This document shows, in pieces, positions 42,812 to 51,547 of a DNA stretch of 64,000 nucleotides. This DNA comes from Rickettsiales bacterium UBA4311 (lineage in GTDB: Bacteria; Pseudomonadota; Alphaproteobacteria; Rickettsiales; Deianiraeaceae). The translations under genes and the position numbers were made by a program. Position 1 is the first letter of the stretch; each line of letters starts with the position of its first letter. The notes below the pieces were generated by a model, which searched no databases, was not told where the DNA came from, and was given only the letters and a program-made list of their open reading frames with translations. The stretch is from assembly GCA_002394665.1 (NCBI GenBank), contig DGUL01000002.1, forward strand, positions 121,256-185,255. The letters run 5' to 3'.

Positions 42812-44071
42812 ATGCGTCTTTCACAATACTATTTACCAATTACAAAAGATGTTTCAAAGGATGTGGTTTTGACAAGCCATAAATTGATGCTTCGTGCTGG
42901 AATGATAAAGCAATGTTCGTCTGGACTTTACACTTTGTTGCCTTTGGGATATAAAGTTCTGCAAAAAGTCGAGCGAGTAATTCAAGAAGAAATTGACAAA
43001 ATTGGTGCGATGAGATGTAGTTTTCCAATTATTCAAGATGCATCATTGTGGCAAGAGAGCGGACGCTATAATAGCTATGGCGATGAAATGTTGAGAATTA
43101 AAGACAGAGGCGGAAGAGATTTGTTATTTTCTCCAACAAATGAAGAGGCTGTTGTTGATGTTTTCCGCGGGCAAATTAGTTCATACAAGCAACTTCCTTT
43201 GTCGCTGTATCAAATAAACTGGAAGTTTCGTGATGAAATCCGTCCACGTTTTGGTTTGATGCGAGCAAGAGAGTTTTTGATGTTTGATAATTACTCTTTT
43301 GCAAAAACTATTGAAGAAGCGGAAGATATTTATAATCAAAATGGAGAGGCATACTTACATATTTTTCATCGTTTAGGGCTAAAAGCCATTCCAATGCAAG
43401 CAGACAACGGAGCAATAGGCGGTTCTTTTAGTTGCGAGTTTCAAATTCTTGCTGAAAGTGGGGAAAGTAAGGTGTTTTACGAAAAAAATTGTTATGCTGA
43501 ATTTTGTGAGTTATGTAAAAAACCTGATTTATCTTGGAACGAATTGAAACAGATTGCAGACGGTAAAACTTGGGCTTGGACGGAGGAGAAATACAATGCG
43601 GACGAGGTTAAGGCAAATGGTTTTGATGTGGCTAATATAATTGAAACTCGTGGCATTGAAGTAGGGCATATTTTTGTCTTTGGAGATAAATATACGAAAT
43701 CAATGAACGTAAAAGTTAAAGGTGCAGACGGGCAGGACTTTTACCCGCAAATGGGTTCTTATGGTATAGGCGTGACTCGCGTCGTTCAAGGTGCCATTGA
43801 GGCGAACAATGATGAGAATGGCATAATCTGGACGCCTGCAATGTCTCCATTTGATGTTATGTTGATAAATCTAGATCCAAAAAATGAAGAGATTACAAAG
43901 CAATGCGAGGCAAAATATCAGGAACTTTTACAGCAAGGAGTTGATGTTCTATATGACGATACGGAGAAATCTATTGGTGAAAAATTTGCCGTTGCTGATT
44001 TATTGGGAATTACAAAACAGATACGAATTGGTAAAAAAGGAGTGGAAGAAAAAATAAGAACAAAAAAATAA
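42812..44071 (+). CDS. proS: Prolyl-tRNA synthetase, short alphaproteobacterial type
   Basis: About 419 aa. Class II synthetase motifs: motif 1 region VLTSHKLMLRAGMIKQCSSG and LPLGYKVLQKVERVI; motif 2 YQINWKFRDEIRPRFGLMRA; motif 3 QMGSYGIGVTRVVQGAIE. The editing (INS) domain is absent, as in alphaproteobacterial and mitochondrial-type ProRS. The C-terminal anticodon-binding domain is present (QQGVDVLYDD to RIGKKGVEEK). The ATG at 42812 (MRLSQYYLP) is the family start; upstream codons from 42767 are discarded. Confidence 0.96.
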   Translation: MRLSQYYLPITKDVSKDVVLTSHKLMLRAGMIKQCSSGLYTLLPLGYKVLQKVERVIQEEIDKIGAMRCSFPIIQDASLWQESGRYNSYGDEMLRIKDRGGRDLLFSPTNEEAVVDVFRGQISSYKQLPLSLYQINWKFRDEIRPRFGLMRAREFLMFDNYSFAKTIEEAEDIYNQNGEAYLHIFHRLGLKAIPMQADNGAIGGSFSCEFQILAESGESKVFYEKNCYAEFCELCKKPDLSWNELKQIADGKTWAWTEEKYNADEVKANGFDVANIIETRGIEVGHIFVFGDKYTKSMNVKVKGADGQDFYPQMGSYGIGVTRVVQGAIEANNDENGIIWTPAMSPFDVMLINLDPKNEEITKQCEAKYQELLQQGVDVLYDDTEKSIGEKFAVADLLGITKQIRIGKKGVEEKIRTKK

Positions 44072-44088
44072 AACTTGGGTTGCTTGTT

Positions 44089-44754
44089 TTAATTTTCTTC
44101 AAATTCAATGTTTTGAACATCGCTGTGTGCTTTCAAAAGGACTAATTGATCTTTTGGAAAATCTTTAACCAAATCACTGTCCCCTAAGAAGAATAACTTT
44201 GCATTGATATTACGTGCAAAATCTACGTCTGCTTCTGCGTCGCCAAAAAACCACAATTTGTCTGGGTTATGCCATTTTTCTTTGAATTCCATTCTTTCGT
44301 AGACTGGATTAAACATTCTTGGGTCTGGTTTTGCAAAACCGCTGTCTGTATAGCCGACTATAAAATCAAAGTATTTATTAAAATAAAAGCCATCTGCCTC
44401 TCTACGGACTATGTCGCCGGGTTTATTACTCATAACGACCTGCGGAATTCCCATATCTCTAAATTTTTTTAGTGTTTCTTTCGCACCAGCCAAAGGTTGC
44501 AACATATCTTTCGCATAATTATCATACAATGCTTGATATTCTGCCTGTATTGCTTTTGATTGTTTTTCTCCAAATTGTGCCGTAAAAACATCAGCAAAGC
44601 AATATCCGTTTATTTTCACAACATCCGGAACTGATAATTCTGGAATGCCATATTTTTTATAAAGCATATTCATTGAAATTAGTGTAATTGGCATTGTATT
44701 TACTAATGTGTTATCCCAATCATAACAAATGAGTTTTGGTTTTTTTAGTTTCAT
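44089..44754 (-). CDS. HAD-family phosphatase, phosphoglycolate phosphatase-like
   Basis: About 221 aa. HAD motif I CYDWDNTLVNTMP (nucleophile Asp), motif II VVMSNKPG, motif III Lys in FAKPDPRMF, motif IV WFFGDAEADVDFA. An alpha-helical cap lies between motifs I and II, as in phosphoglycolate phosphatase (Gph) and related enzymes. The substrate cannot be told from sequence. It converges with proS (17-nt gap). The ATG at 44754 starts MKLKKPKLIC. Confidence 0.85.
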   Translation of the reverse strand: MKLKKPKLICYDWDNTLVNTMPITLISMNMLYKKYGIPELSVPDVVKINGYCFADVFTAQFGEKQSKAIQAEYQALYDNYAKDMLQPLAGAKETLKKFRDMGIPQVVMSNKPGDIVRREADGFYFNKYFDFIVGYTDSGFAKPDPRMFNPVYERMEFKEKWHNPDKLWFFGDAEADVDFARNINAKLFFLGDSDLVKDFPKDQLVLLKAHSDVQNIEFEEN

Positions 44755-44868
44755 AAACAACTATATTTGTTCATAACAAGTAAAATTGTGCTAATAAAGC
44801 CATTTTTGTCAAGTTTTATAAAAAGATATCAAAAAATTTTTTACTAATCACAAGTCATAAGTTTTATA

Positions 44869-45705
44869 TTATATCTCAAATTCTATTACACTTGGTGCGT
44901 GGTCGGAAGTTTTTGGTTTGCCACGAGTTTTCATATCAACATAAATGTTTTGCATATTCGCAATCACATTTGGCGAGGATAACATATAGTCTAAACGCCA
45001 GCCAACATTCCGGTCAAAACCCTTTGTTTTATAGTCCCACCAAGTGTATTGTTTTGTGTCTGGATATTTTACTCTAAACGCATCTTCCAGCCCGATTTTT
45101 CTAATATCTCGCAACGCCTGCCGTTCAAGCGGATGAAAACAAACTTCTCCGTCATTTGCTTTTGGATTATGCAGGTCAATCTCTTCCTGTGCTACGTTCA
45201 AATCTCCTGCAAAAATCACGTATTCATCTTGAAAGTTGTTGTTGTCCCGTTTTATTTCTTCAATTCTGTTTTGTAGCCTTCTATAAAATCCAAGTTTATA
45301 GTTAAATCTTGCACTTTCTTCAAGGGTTTCACCTTGTTGCAAAACACTTCCGCCCTGTGGCACATAAACACTGGCAATACGCAAAATCTTTCCATTGATT
45401 GTCGTTATAGCCTCAATGTATCTTGCTTCTTCGTCCGGCGTTTTCTCGTTATACAGCGGAAGTTCGTTTATTTCCACTTCAAGCGGATATTTTGACAAAA
45501 TCGCCACTCCATTATAACTTTTTTGTCCCTTATAAACACAATTCATTCCCATTGATTGCACGGCTGACAAAGGAAAATCAAAATCTTGGCACTTAGTTTC
45601 TTGTAAAAGCACAACATCAAGGTTGTTTTCCTTGATTGTCTCTTCAAGAAGTTTTGTCCTAACTCTTATTGAGTTTATGTTCCAGGTGCCTACTTTGACT
45701 TTCAT
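44869..45705 (-). CDS. xthA: Exodeoxyribonuclease III
   Basis: A 278-aa DNA repair nuclease (AP endonuclease and 3'-5' exonuclease). EEP-family motifs: VGTWNINSIRVR (N-terminal Asn), DVVLLQETKCQDFDF (metal-binding Glu), RIASVYVPQGG, FAGDLNVAQEEIDLHNP (Asp/Asn) and the C-terminal TSDHAPSVIEFE (catalytic His). GWRLDYMLSS is also typical. Length is normal. Standing alone on the minus strand. Confidence 0.95.
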   Translation of the reverse strand: MKVKVGTWNINSIRVRTKLLEETIKENNLDVVLLQETKCQDFDFPLSAVQSMGMNCVYKGQKSYNGVAILSKYPLEVEINELPLYNEKTPDEEARYIEAITTINGKILRIASVYVPQGGSVLQQGETLEESARFNYKLGFYRRLQNRIEEIKRDNNNFQDEYVIFAGDLNVAQEEIDLHNPKANDGEVCFHPLERQALRDIRKIGLEDAFRVKYPDTKQYTWWDYKTKGFDRNVGWRLDYMLSSPNVIANMQNIYVDMKTRGKPKTSDHAPSVIEFEI

Positions 45706-45813
45706 TGTAAAATAAATAAAACTATTGCCACAATAAAACTTTTGTCTTCAAATCGCTCAAAAAGCTCTCGTCATCTATCGCGTTTTATTGTTGGTCGTTT
45801 TTATTGATTGCTT

Positions 45814-46140
45814 TTATTTCTTTGTGTTTTCTTTCAACCACTCAATAAAGTTTTCTTTTGTTGTACCACCAACTCTATTTGCAACAGCTTTGCCATCTTT
45901 GAATAACAAAAAGCAAGGAATGCCTTGAACTCTAAACCTATTGGCTAAATCTTGTGCTTCTTCTGTGTTTGCTTTGTAGAAAGCGACATTTTTTACTTCT
46001 TTGGCAACTTCTTCGTAAATTGGGGCCATCATTCTGCAAGGACCGCACCAAGGAGCCCAAAAATCCACCAATGCATAACCTTTGCTTGCTTCTACTTTTT
46101 CTGCAAAACTCTCATTTGTTATTGATATCACTTCTGACAT
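45814..46140 (-). CDS. trxA: Thioredoxin
   Basis: A 108-aa thiol-disulfide oxidoreductase. The active site is DFWAPWCGPCRMMAPIYEEV with Cys pair WCGPC (~residues 31-35). The cis-Pro loop is VQGIPCFLLFKDG, and GGTTKENFIEWL closes the fold. No signal peptide, so cytoplasmic. An extra Cys follows the cis-Pro (IPC instead of IPT), which is uncommon. NrdG/NrdD needs formate rather than thioredoxin, so this protein serves other reductions. Confidence 0.95.
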   Translation of the reverse strand: MSEVISITNESFAEKVEASKGYALVDFWAPWCGPCRMMAPIYEEVAKEVKNVAFYKANTEEAQDLANRFRVQGIPCFLLFKDGKAVANRVGGTTKENFIEWLKENTKK

Positions 46141-46225
46141 AACTAACTATAACGATAAGTAATTTAATAAATCAAAAATCAAGGTTAAAATTGCAAATTA
46201 AAAAAAACCGATTTTGTGTTTGGCG

Positions 46226-47551
46226 ATGTTTAACGAAGCGAAGGAGGATAAAAAACCCTACATCTATATCGCCCAATCACAACAAGAATTGACAAGTTGT
46301 AAAATTGGCATTACTGATGATCTTGAAAGAAGATTGAAAGAATATAACTCTACAACTGGTAAATCATTAGATAATACAACAGAATATTTATTTACTTGTG
46401 AAATTAAAGACGGTAAAGCAAGAGAAGTTGAAAATGATATAAAGAAAGAGTTTGCAAAAATGAGAGAGACAGGAATAAATAACAAAAAAACAGAAATATA
46501 CTTTTACAACCAAGAGTTGTTCAATGACTATGTTGAGTTTATAAAAAATCATAAACTTTTTAAGAAGGAAATAACCATAAAACAAGTAAAACCAAAAGAG
46601 AAAGTGAAAGAAATTAAAAAAGAAGGAAAGACATTGAAGGAAAGAGAAAAAACAAGAAAAGATATAATGCAACAAGCAAGATTTGTAAAAAATGACGAAT
46701 TCTACACAAGATATGAAGATGTAGAAAAAGAGATTTCAATGTATCCAAAATCGATCTGGAAAAATAAATGTGTGTTATGTAATTGTGACGATGCCGTTGC
46801 AGATAAAGAGAAACGAAACGAGAACAACACATCTGCTTTTGCTCTATATTTCTTGAATAATTTTGAAGAACTTGGTTTGAAAAAACTAATCTGTATTCAC
46901 TATGGTGGTGGTATTGATTTGTTTAATGCAGGAGCAAAAGCATATGTTTTTACAAAAGATGGAGTAGAAGAATTATTCAAAAATGATAAAGGTTTTACGG
47001 GAAGCTTTGATGACCCACTTTCGATTAAAATCTTAAACGAAGAGGCTGACATTGTCTGCACTAATCCGCCTTTTTCAAAGTGCATTGACTATTGGAAGAT
47101 TGTTATTGGAAGTAAGAAAAAGTTTTTAATCATCTCGAATATTACAAACTGCATAAACACTGCTTACATTAAATACTTTGCCAAAAAACAAGTTTGGGCA
47201 GGTCATAATAGGGTTGATTGGTATTATAATCCAAAAAGGCAACTCGTTGATGCATCGGGACATTGGTTCACCAATATTAAAATAAAAGATAGAGTAAAGA
47301 AAAATATGAAATTTGTAAAATTAAATGAAATTCCTGATAAAAGTAAAAAATTTGATGACAATGGAAACTTGATTGTACGTGACAATTATATTCCAACTAA
47401 CTACAAACATCCTTTTGCAGTATCAGTTTATCCAATTTTAAGTGGCGTTTTGGAAAAAGGTTATAAAGTTGTTCAATTAAAAAGATATACACCATATTTT
47501 AATGGCAAAGAAAGTTTTGCAAAAGTTTTAATTCAAAAAGAAGAAGGGTAA
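46226..47551 (+). CDS. Fusion of a GIY-YIG/T5orf172 nuclease domain with an EcoRI-type adenine methyltransferase
   Basis: About 441 aa. Residues 1-~110 match the T5orf172/MUG113 variant of the GIY-YIG fold: KPYIYIAQSQQ, SCKIGITDDLERRLKEYNS, and a helix with VENDIKKEFAKM. A Lys/Glu-rich linker (~115-155) follows. The rest matches the EcoRI family of adenine-specific methyltransferases: NDEFYTRYEDVEKEISMYP, NKCVLCNCDDAV and the catalytic DIVCTNPPFSK (NPPF). The ATG at 46226 is preferred over TTG at 46214. No separate restriction enzyme is visible. Such fusions occur in phages and mobile elements, so horizontal acquisition is likely. Whether the GIY-YIG part cuts DNA is unknown. Confidence 0.82.
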   Translation: MFNEAKEDKKPYIYIAQSQQELTSCKIGITDDLERRLKEYNSTTGKSLDNTTEYLFTCEIKDGKAREVENDIKKEFAKMRETGINNKKTEIYFYNQELFNDYVEFIKNHKLFKKEITIKQVKPKEKVKEIKKEGKTLKEREKTRKDIMQQARFVKNDEFYTRYEDVEKEISMYPKSIWKNKCVLCNCDDAVADKEKRNENNTSAFALYFLNNFEELGLKKLICIHYGGGIDLFNAGAKAYVFTKDGVEELFKNDKGFTGSFDDPLSIKILNEEADIVCTNPPFSKCIDYWKIVIGSKKKFLIISNITNCINTAYIKYFAKKQVWAGHNRVDWYYNPKRQLVDASGHWFTNIKIKDRVKKNMKFVKLNEIPDKSKKFDDNGNLIVRDNYIPTNYKHPFAVSVYPILSGVLEKGYKVVQLKRYTPYFNGKESFAKVLIQKEEG

Positions 47552-47564
47552 AAAAGCAGACTGC

Positions 47565-47593
47565 TTGACAATTAGGTTTTATTTTTCTATGTC
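47565..47593 (+). promoter_or_regulatory. Promoter of the candidate RNA at 47600
   Basis: TTGACA (47565-47570), a 17-nt spacer and TATGTC (47588-47593). No start codon with a sensible ORF follows for over 200 nt. Confidence 0.45.
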
Positions 47594-47599
47594 TTGGTG

Positions 47600-47760
47600 T
47601 TTATGTTGAATAGTGGCAATGGAAATTGCGATCTTGTTTCTGTTGTCGGGGGTTTGCGTGCGTCAACTCTTGGTACCTCAGCCTTTGGCGGTTGTGGTTA
47701 TTGTAATCATATTTGTCATATTTAAGACGCGACAATTTTAGGGCTTGTTGTGTCTATAAC
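47600..47760 (+). ncRNA. Candidate structured RNA of unknown family
   Basis: A relatively GC-rich 160-nt stretch without a reading frame, after a good promoter. Structure by eye: hairpin GCAAT(GGAA)ATTGC at 47616-47629, and a nested long-range stem in which GTTGTC (47642-47647) pairs with GACAAT (47731-47736) and GCGTC (47660-47664) pairs with GACGC (47726-47730). The size and rod shape would suit a 6S-like RNA. The SRP RNA core, tmRNA and RNase P signatures were looked for and not seen. T-rich sequence follows. Confidence 0.35.
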
Positions 47761-47820
47761 CTTTTTCTCCTAACTATTTTTTTGTTTTTTTATTTTTTTA
47801 ATTTCTGATTTTTTGTTTTT

Positions 47821-48453
47821 ATGACAGATTTAAATTTTTCTTGGTATTTTGTTTATTTGCTAACGTTGTTTTTGTTTGACATTTCACCGGGTGTGACTTT
47901 TGTGACCACGGCAAACAATACAATCAAAAATCGTTCGCTGTTGAGTGGAATTTTTACTGCTCTTGGTGCGGGAACGAGCGACGGAATTTCTGCGTTAATT
48001 GGTTTTTTCTTTTGTGCTACATTAGAAAAATATACCACAATTTTTAAAGGAGTTCAACTTGTCGGGATGGCGGTGTTATTTTATTTTGCTATTCGTATGC
48101 TTTTGTCAAAACCAAAAGAGTATTCTATTGATGGAGTAAAACAATCGCAAACCAACTGGCTATCGTATAAAAGTGGTTTTGTAATGACATTTTCAAATAT
48201 AGGTATAGCAACTATCATTATTAGCGTTATTTCCCAATTTTATAAATACGTCAATGGAGGAGCCGGATATTGTCTTTTACTATTCTCTGTGCCAATAATG
48301 AGTTTTTTAAGTTTCTCCCTCGTTGCGTGCGGAGTGTATTTCCTAAAACTCTGGAAGCTATTTGGCAAATACGCTTGGGTGGTTGATAAAATTGCCGGTG
48401 TGGTGCTTATTTTCTTTGGTATTATGAATGTTATTGAGATATTGAGATTATAA
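47821..48453 (+). CDS. LysE/RhtB-family amino-acid exporter
   Basis: A 210-aa inner-membrane protein with about six hydrophobic helices. The N-terminus FDISPGVTFVTTANNTIKN matches the LysE/RhtB signature (PGP followed by a small-residue helix, here SPG). SGIFTALGAGTSDGISALIG is the second conserved stretch. These proteins export amino acids or small amphipathic compounds. Some loops are shortened, and the substrate is unknown. A peptide transporter gene follows after 58 nt, so the pair may move peptides in and excess amino acids out. Confidence 0.85.
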   Translation: MTDLNFSWYFVYLLTLFLFDISPGVTFVTTANNTIKNRSLLSGIFTALGAGTSDGISALIGFFFCATLEKYTTIFKGVQLVGMAVLFYFAIRMLLSKPKEYSIDGVKQSQTNWLSYKSGFVMTFSNIGIATIIISVISQFYKYVNGGAGYCLLLFSVPIMSFLSFSLVACGVYFLKLWKLFGKYAWVVDKIAGVVLIFFGIMNVIEILRL

Positions 48454-48511
48454 TATGGTTTATTTGTAGTTTTGTTTTTTTTTTATTGTTTTATTGTTTT
48501 GTAGTTTGTTT

Positions 48512-49789
48512 ATGGCAGGAGTTTTTAAACACCCGAAAGGGCTTTATACAATGGTTTTTATTGAAATGTGGGAGAGGTTTTCATTCTACGGAATGAGATA
48601 TTGCTTTGTCCTTTATATGATAAAGGAAATGTTATTTTCCCAGCAAAAGGCGTCATATATTTATGGTCTATATTGTAGTTTGGCATATTTTACACCGCTT
48701 ATTGGTGGGTGGCTGACGGATAACTTTTTAGGTTTGAGAAAAGCGGTTTCCATTGGTTCGTGGCTACGATTTATTGGGCTAATGCTTTTATCCACTGGCA
48801 AAGATTTTTTATTTATACCAAGTTTATTATTTATGATATTAGCAACAGGTTTGATGCGAGCAGGAATGAACCCAATAGTAGGCTTATTGTATAAAAAAGA
48901 CGAAACAGCACAAATGGACGCAGGATTTAGAATTTTTTACTTATTCTGCAACATTGGCTCGTTTTTATCAATAATCATATGCGGATTTATTGGGGCAAAA
49001 TACGGCTATCGCTATGCATTTATGGTTGCCGGCTTGGCAATGTTGATAGGACAAGTTGGCTATATGATAAGGGCAGGGCGAACGCTTGGCGAACTTGGAC
49101 TAAAACCAATTAGAAAAAGTATAGAAAAGGTGCAAAAAGGTTTTACCGCATTGGAAAAGCAAAAATTAGCAGTAATGTTTATAATCTTTTTTGTTTTTAC
49201 AGATGTTTATGATATTTGTGCGGAGCAAGCAGGAAATACTATAACTATTTTTGCAGATAACAACATCAATCGTGTAATTGCTGGTTTTACAATTCCAACC
49301 GTTTGGTTTCAGGCAATAAATCCGTTGGTGATTTGGTTTATAACTCCATTGTTGGGTTGGAAATGGGACAAACTTGCTAAACGAGGAAAGGAGATAAAGT
49401 ATACTGATAAAATTATTATGTCATTATTTTTAATGAGTTTATCATACGTTGTTCTTGTTTTGGCGGGCTATTTTGCAGACAAAGGTGAAAAAATATCGGT
49501 TTTATGGGTAATGATTTCTGTGTTTATCCAATCTGTTGGTGAAATATATGTTTATCCAATTTTTTATCCGCTTGTGTGTAGATTAGCACCAAGCCGTATG
49601 ATTTCTTTTATGATGGGGGTAGCAACTTTGCAATTTGCGGTATCCAATTTTATAACCGGAATGATAGGTGGGCTATATTCTCATATGAGCCGTGTTGCTT
49701 TTTTCTCTATTTTTATGATTTTGTCGTTGCTGTTTGCATTGATATTAAAAAGCGTAAAGAAGAAGTTTGATGTCATCATTTATAAATAG
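48512..49789 (+). CDS. POT/PTR-family proton-coupled peptide transporter
   Basis: About 425 aa with ~11-12 membrane helices. The N-terminal family signature is present: MVFIEMWERFSFYGMRY (ExxERFxYYG, proton-coupling) and LAYFTPLIGGWLTDNFLG. A further PTR segment is FRIFYLFCNIGSFLSIIICG. Peptide import would suit an auxotrophic intracellular bacterium. It is slightly shorter than typical POTs (~480-500). The ATG at 48512 (MAGVFKHPKG) is chosen; upstream codons from 48494 do not fit. Confidence 0.9.
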   Translation: MAGVFKHPKGLYTMVFIEMWERFSFYGMRYCFVLYMIKEMLFSQQKASYIYGLYCSLAYFTPLIGGWLTDNFLGLRKAVSIGSWLRFIGLMLLSTGKDFLFIPSLLFMILATGLMRAGMNPIVGLLYKKDETAQMDAGFRIFYLFCNIGSFLSIIICGFIGAKYGYRYAFMVAGLAMLIGQVGYMIRAGRTLGELGLKPIRKSIEKVQKGFTALEKQKLAVMFIIFFVFTDVYDICAEQAGNTITIFADNNINRVIAGFTIPTVWFQAINPLVIWFITPLLGWKWDKLAKRGKEIKYTDKIIMSLFLMSLSYVVLVLAGYFADKGEKISVLWVMISVFIQSVGEIYVYPIFYPLVCRLAPSRMISFMMGVATLQFAVSNFITGMIGGLYSHMSRVAFFSIFMILSLLFALILKSVKKKFDVIIYK

Positions 49790-49870
49790 TTTTTAACTGA
49801 ATTCTTAAAAGGGTGTTAAAACTCGCAGGAGAGGGCAAATGTGATGGTTGATGAGAATAACAAGAGAAAC

Positions 49871-49947
49871 TGGTGGAGACACGGGGACTCGAACCCCGGA
49901 CATCCTGCTTGCAAAGCAGGCATTCTAACCAACTGAATTATGTCCCC
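49871..49947 (-). tRNA. tRNA-Ala (anticodon TGC)
   Basis: Acceptor GGGGACA pairs with TGTCTCC, including the G3:U70 wobble that marks tRNA-Ala. Anticodon arm CCTGCTTTGCAAGCAGG gives TGC. T arm CCGGGGTTCGAGTCCCCG. Discriminator A and an encoded CCA (49871-49873 on the plus strand). Confidence 0.96.
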
Positions 49948-50047
49948 AACTTTCAAAGAATGAAATAGAGAGTTTTTATTTATCAACTTTTATTTTCATT
50001 TGAAAATTATTTGTTTATTTTTGTAAAGTCTAACGAGCGTTGTTTGT

Positions 50048-50575
50048 ATGTCAAATTTAATTGTTTATTTTTCTCGTGCAGGTAGTAATTGGGTTGATGA
50101 AGGTGTTTCAAATCTTGAAGTTGGCAATAACGAAATTGTAGCAAAATATATTCGCGACAAAGTCGGTGGAGATTTATTTAAAATTGAAACCAGCAGAAAA
50201 TATACAGACGAGTATTATAAAGCCACAGAAGAGGCAAAAGAGGAGAAAAATAACCAAGAGCGTCCGGAGGTTTTGAATTTGCCGTCAAATTTGGATAAAT
50301 ATGATACGATTTATTTATGTTATCCAATCTGGTGGGGAACTTGTCCTATGGCAGTTTTTACATTTTTGGAACACTATGATTTTACAGGCAAAACAATTAT
50401 TCCGTTTTGTTCTCACGAAGGGAGTGGAAAAAGCGAAAGTGTTGATGATATCAAAAAAACTTGCCCTAATGCTATTGTAAAAGATTGTTTTGAAACAAGA
50501 GGATATAGGTGTCAAAACCTACAAAATGATGCTGATTTGCAAAAAAGCATAGACGTGTGGATAAAAACGTTTTAG
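50048..50575 (+). CDS. Flavodoxin-family protein
   Basis: 175 aa. The N-terminal phosphate-binding loop is LIVYFSRAGSNW (flavodoxin T/S-x-T-G-x-T position diverged), followed by GGDLFKIETSRKYTDEY. YDTIYLCYPIWWGTCPMAVFTFLE is the flavin-contact segment characteristic of the Flavodoxin_4 group. IIPFCSHEGSGKSESVDDIK completes the fold. These are FMN proteins acting as electron carriers or NADPH-dependent reductases; flavodoxin could supply electrons to NrdG. Cytoplasmic; no partner gene is adjacent. Confidence 0.85.
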   Translation: MSNLIVYFSRAGSNWVDEGVSNLEVGNNEIVAKYIRDKVGGDLFKIETSRKYTDEYYKATEEAKEEKNNQERPEVLNLPSNLDKYDTIYLCYPIWWGTCPMAVFTFLEHYDFTGKTIIPFCSHEGSGKSESVDDIKKTCPNAIVKDCFETRGYRCQNLQNDADLQKSIDVWIKTF

Positions 50576-50588
50576 ATGAGACAATAAA

Positions 50589-50618
50589 TTGTGTTGTTTT
50601 TTATAAAAGGTTTATAAT
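50589..50618 (+). promoter_or_regulatory. mlaF promoter
   Basis: TTGTGT (50589-50594), 18-nt spacer, TATAAT (50613-50618). The GTG start at 50628 is only 9 nt after the -10 box, so the mRNA is probably leaderless. Confidence 0.55.
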
Positions 50619-50627
50619 TTTTTGTCT

Positions 50628-51389
50628 GTGTCGGGGGTAAATGTTAAAGTTGACAATCTTATAAAATCTTTTGGCGATCGCAAGGTGTTGCGTGGTTTGT
50701 CGTTTTCTTGTGAGGCTGGTGAGAGCGTTATAATTCTTGGCGAGAGCGGAATGGGCAAATCGGTAATGATGAGAATTATAGGGACGTTCCTTGAAGCAGA
50801 TGGTGGAAGCATAAAAATAGGAGACCAAGAAATTATAGGTATTACCGACAGAAAAAGAGAAAAAGTGATGAACCAAATTGGTTTTTTATTTCAATATTCT
50901 GGCTTGTTTGAACATCTAAACGTGTGGCAAAATATTATGTTTTATCAGTTGTATATTGAAAAGAAAGACGCAAACGATATGAAAGAGATTGCTTTGCAGA
51001 TGATGCAAGCATTAAAAATTCCAGAAACCGCGAGTGAACTTAAACCAGCGGAAATATCTGGTGGAATGCAAAGACGCGTTGCTCTTGCTCGGACGATTGT
51101 GAAAAAACCAAGTTTGATATTGTTGGATGAGCCAACTACTGGACTTGACCCCGTTGTTTGCGACAGCGTTAATGAGACAATCAACGAAGTTAAAAAGCAG
51201 ACGGGAGCGACAATGATTACTATTACTCACGATTTAAATTCTGCATTGCGGACAGGTGATAAAATTGTTGTTCTAAAAGAAGGACGCGTTGTCTGGGAGG
51301 GTAAACCTTATGATATTTTTTCTTGTCAGGATGAATATGTTGTAAAATATTTGAAATCGGCAAACGTGGATGCAAGCAAGAGCTTTTAA
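50628..51389 (+). CDS. mlaF: ABC transporter ATPase, MlaF (phospholipid transport) type
   Basis: About 253 aa. Walker A ILGESGMGKSVMMRIIG (~residues 38-54), Q-loop with FLFQYSGLFEHLNVWQN, which is MlaF-like (xxFQxxALFxxxTVxxN), signature EISGGMQRRVALARTIVKKP, Walker B LILLDEPTTGLDP, switch His in TITHDLNSAL. MlaF pairs with MlaE, MlaD and others to maintain outer-membrane lipid asymmetry; none of these is in the window. The GTG at 50628 is favoured over TTG at 50622 because the promoter leaves no room. Confidence 0.88.
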   Translation: MSGVNVKVDNLIKSFGDRKVLRGLSFSCEAGESVIILGESGMGKSVMMRIIGTFLEADGGSIKIGDQEIIGITDRKREKVMNQIGFLFQYSGLFEHLNVWQNIMFYQLYIEKKDANDMKEIALQMMQALKIPETASELKPAEISGGMQRRVALARTIVKKPSLILLDEPTTGLDPVVCDSVNETINEVKKQTGATMITITHDLNSALRTGDKIVVLKEGRVVWEGKPYDIFSCQDEYVVKYLKSANVDASKSF

Positions 51390-51547
51390 GTGTCTTTGGC
51401 ATCAAACTTGTAGCGTAAGGGTGTATTAGTTTTAAACTTAGTTACAAACGTAATAGCAAGCCAAGTCAAGCAAGATAAAGTTTTGTCTTCCTTTAAAAAA
51501 AATTGATTTTTATTAAATCATTGGTTTGTTGCTTGTGGTTTTCTTTT

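Noticed and set aside
47600..47760. SRP RNA, tmRNA or RNase P RNA at this locus
   Set aside because: None of the signature cores (GGTCAGG..CCGGAAGG, tag-peptide/tRNA-like ends, GAGGAAAGTCC) can be found on either strand.
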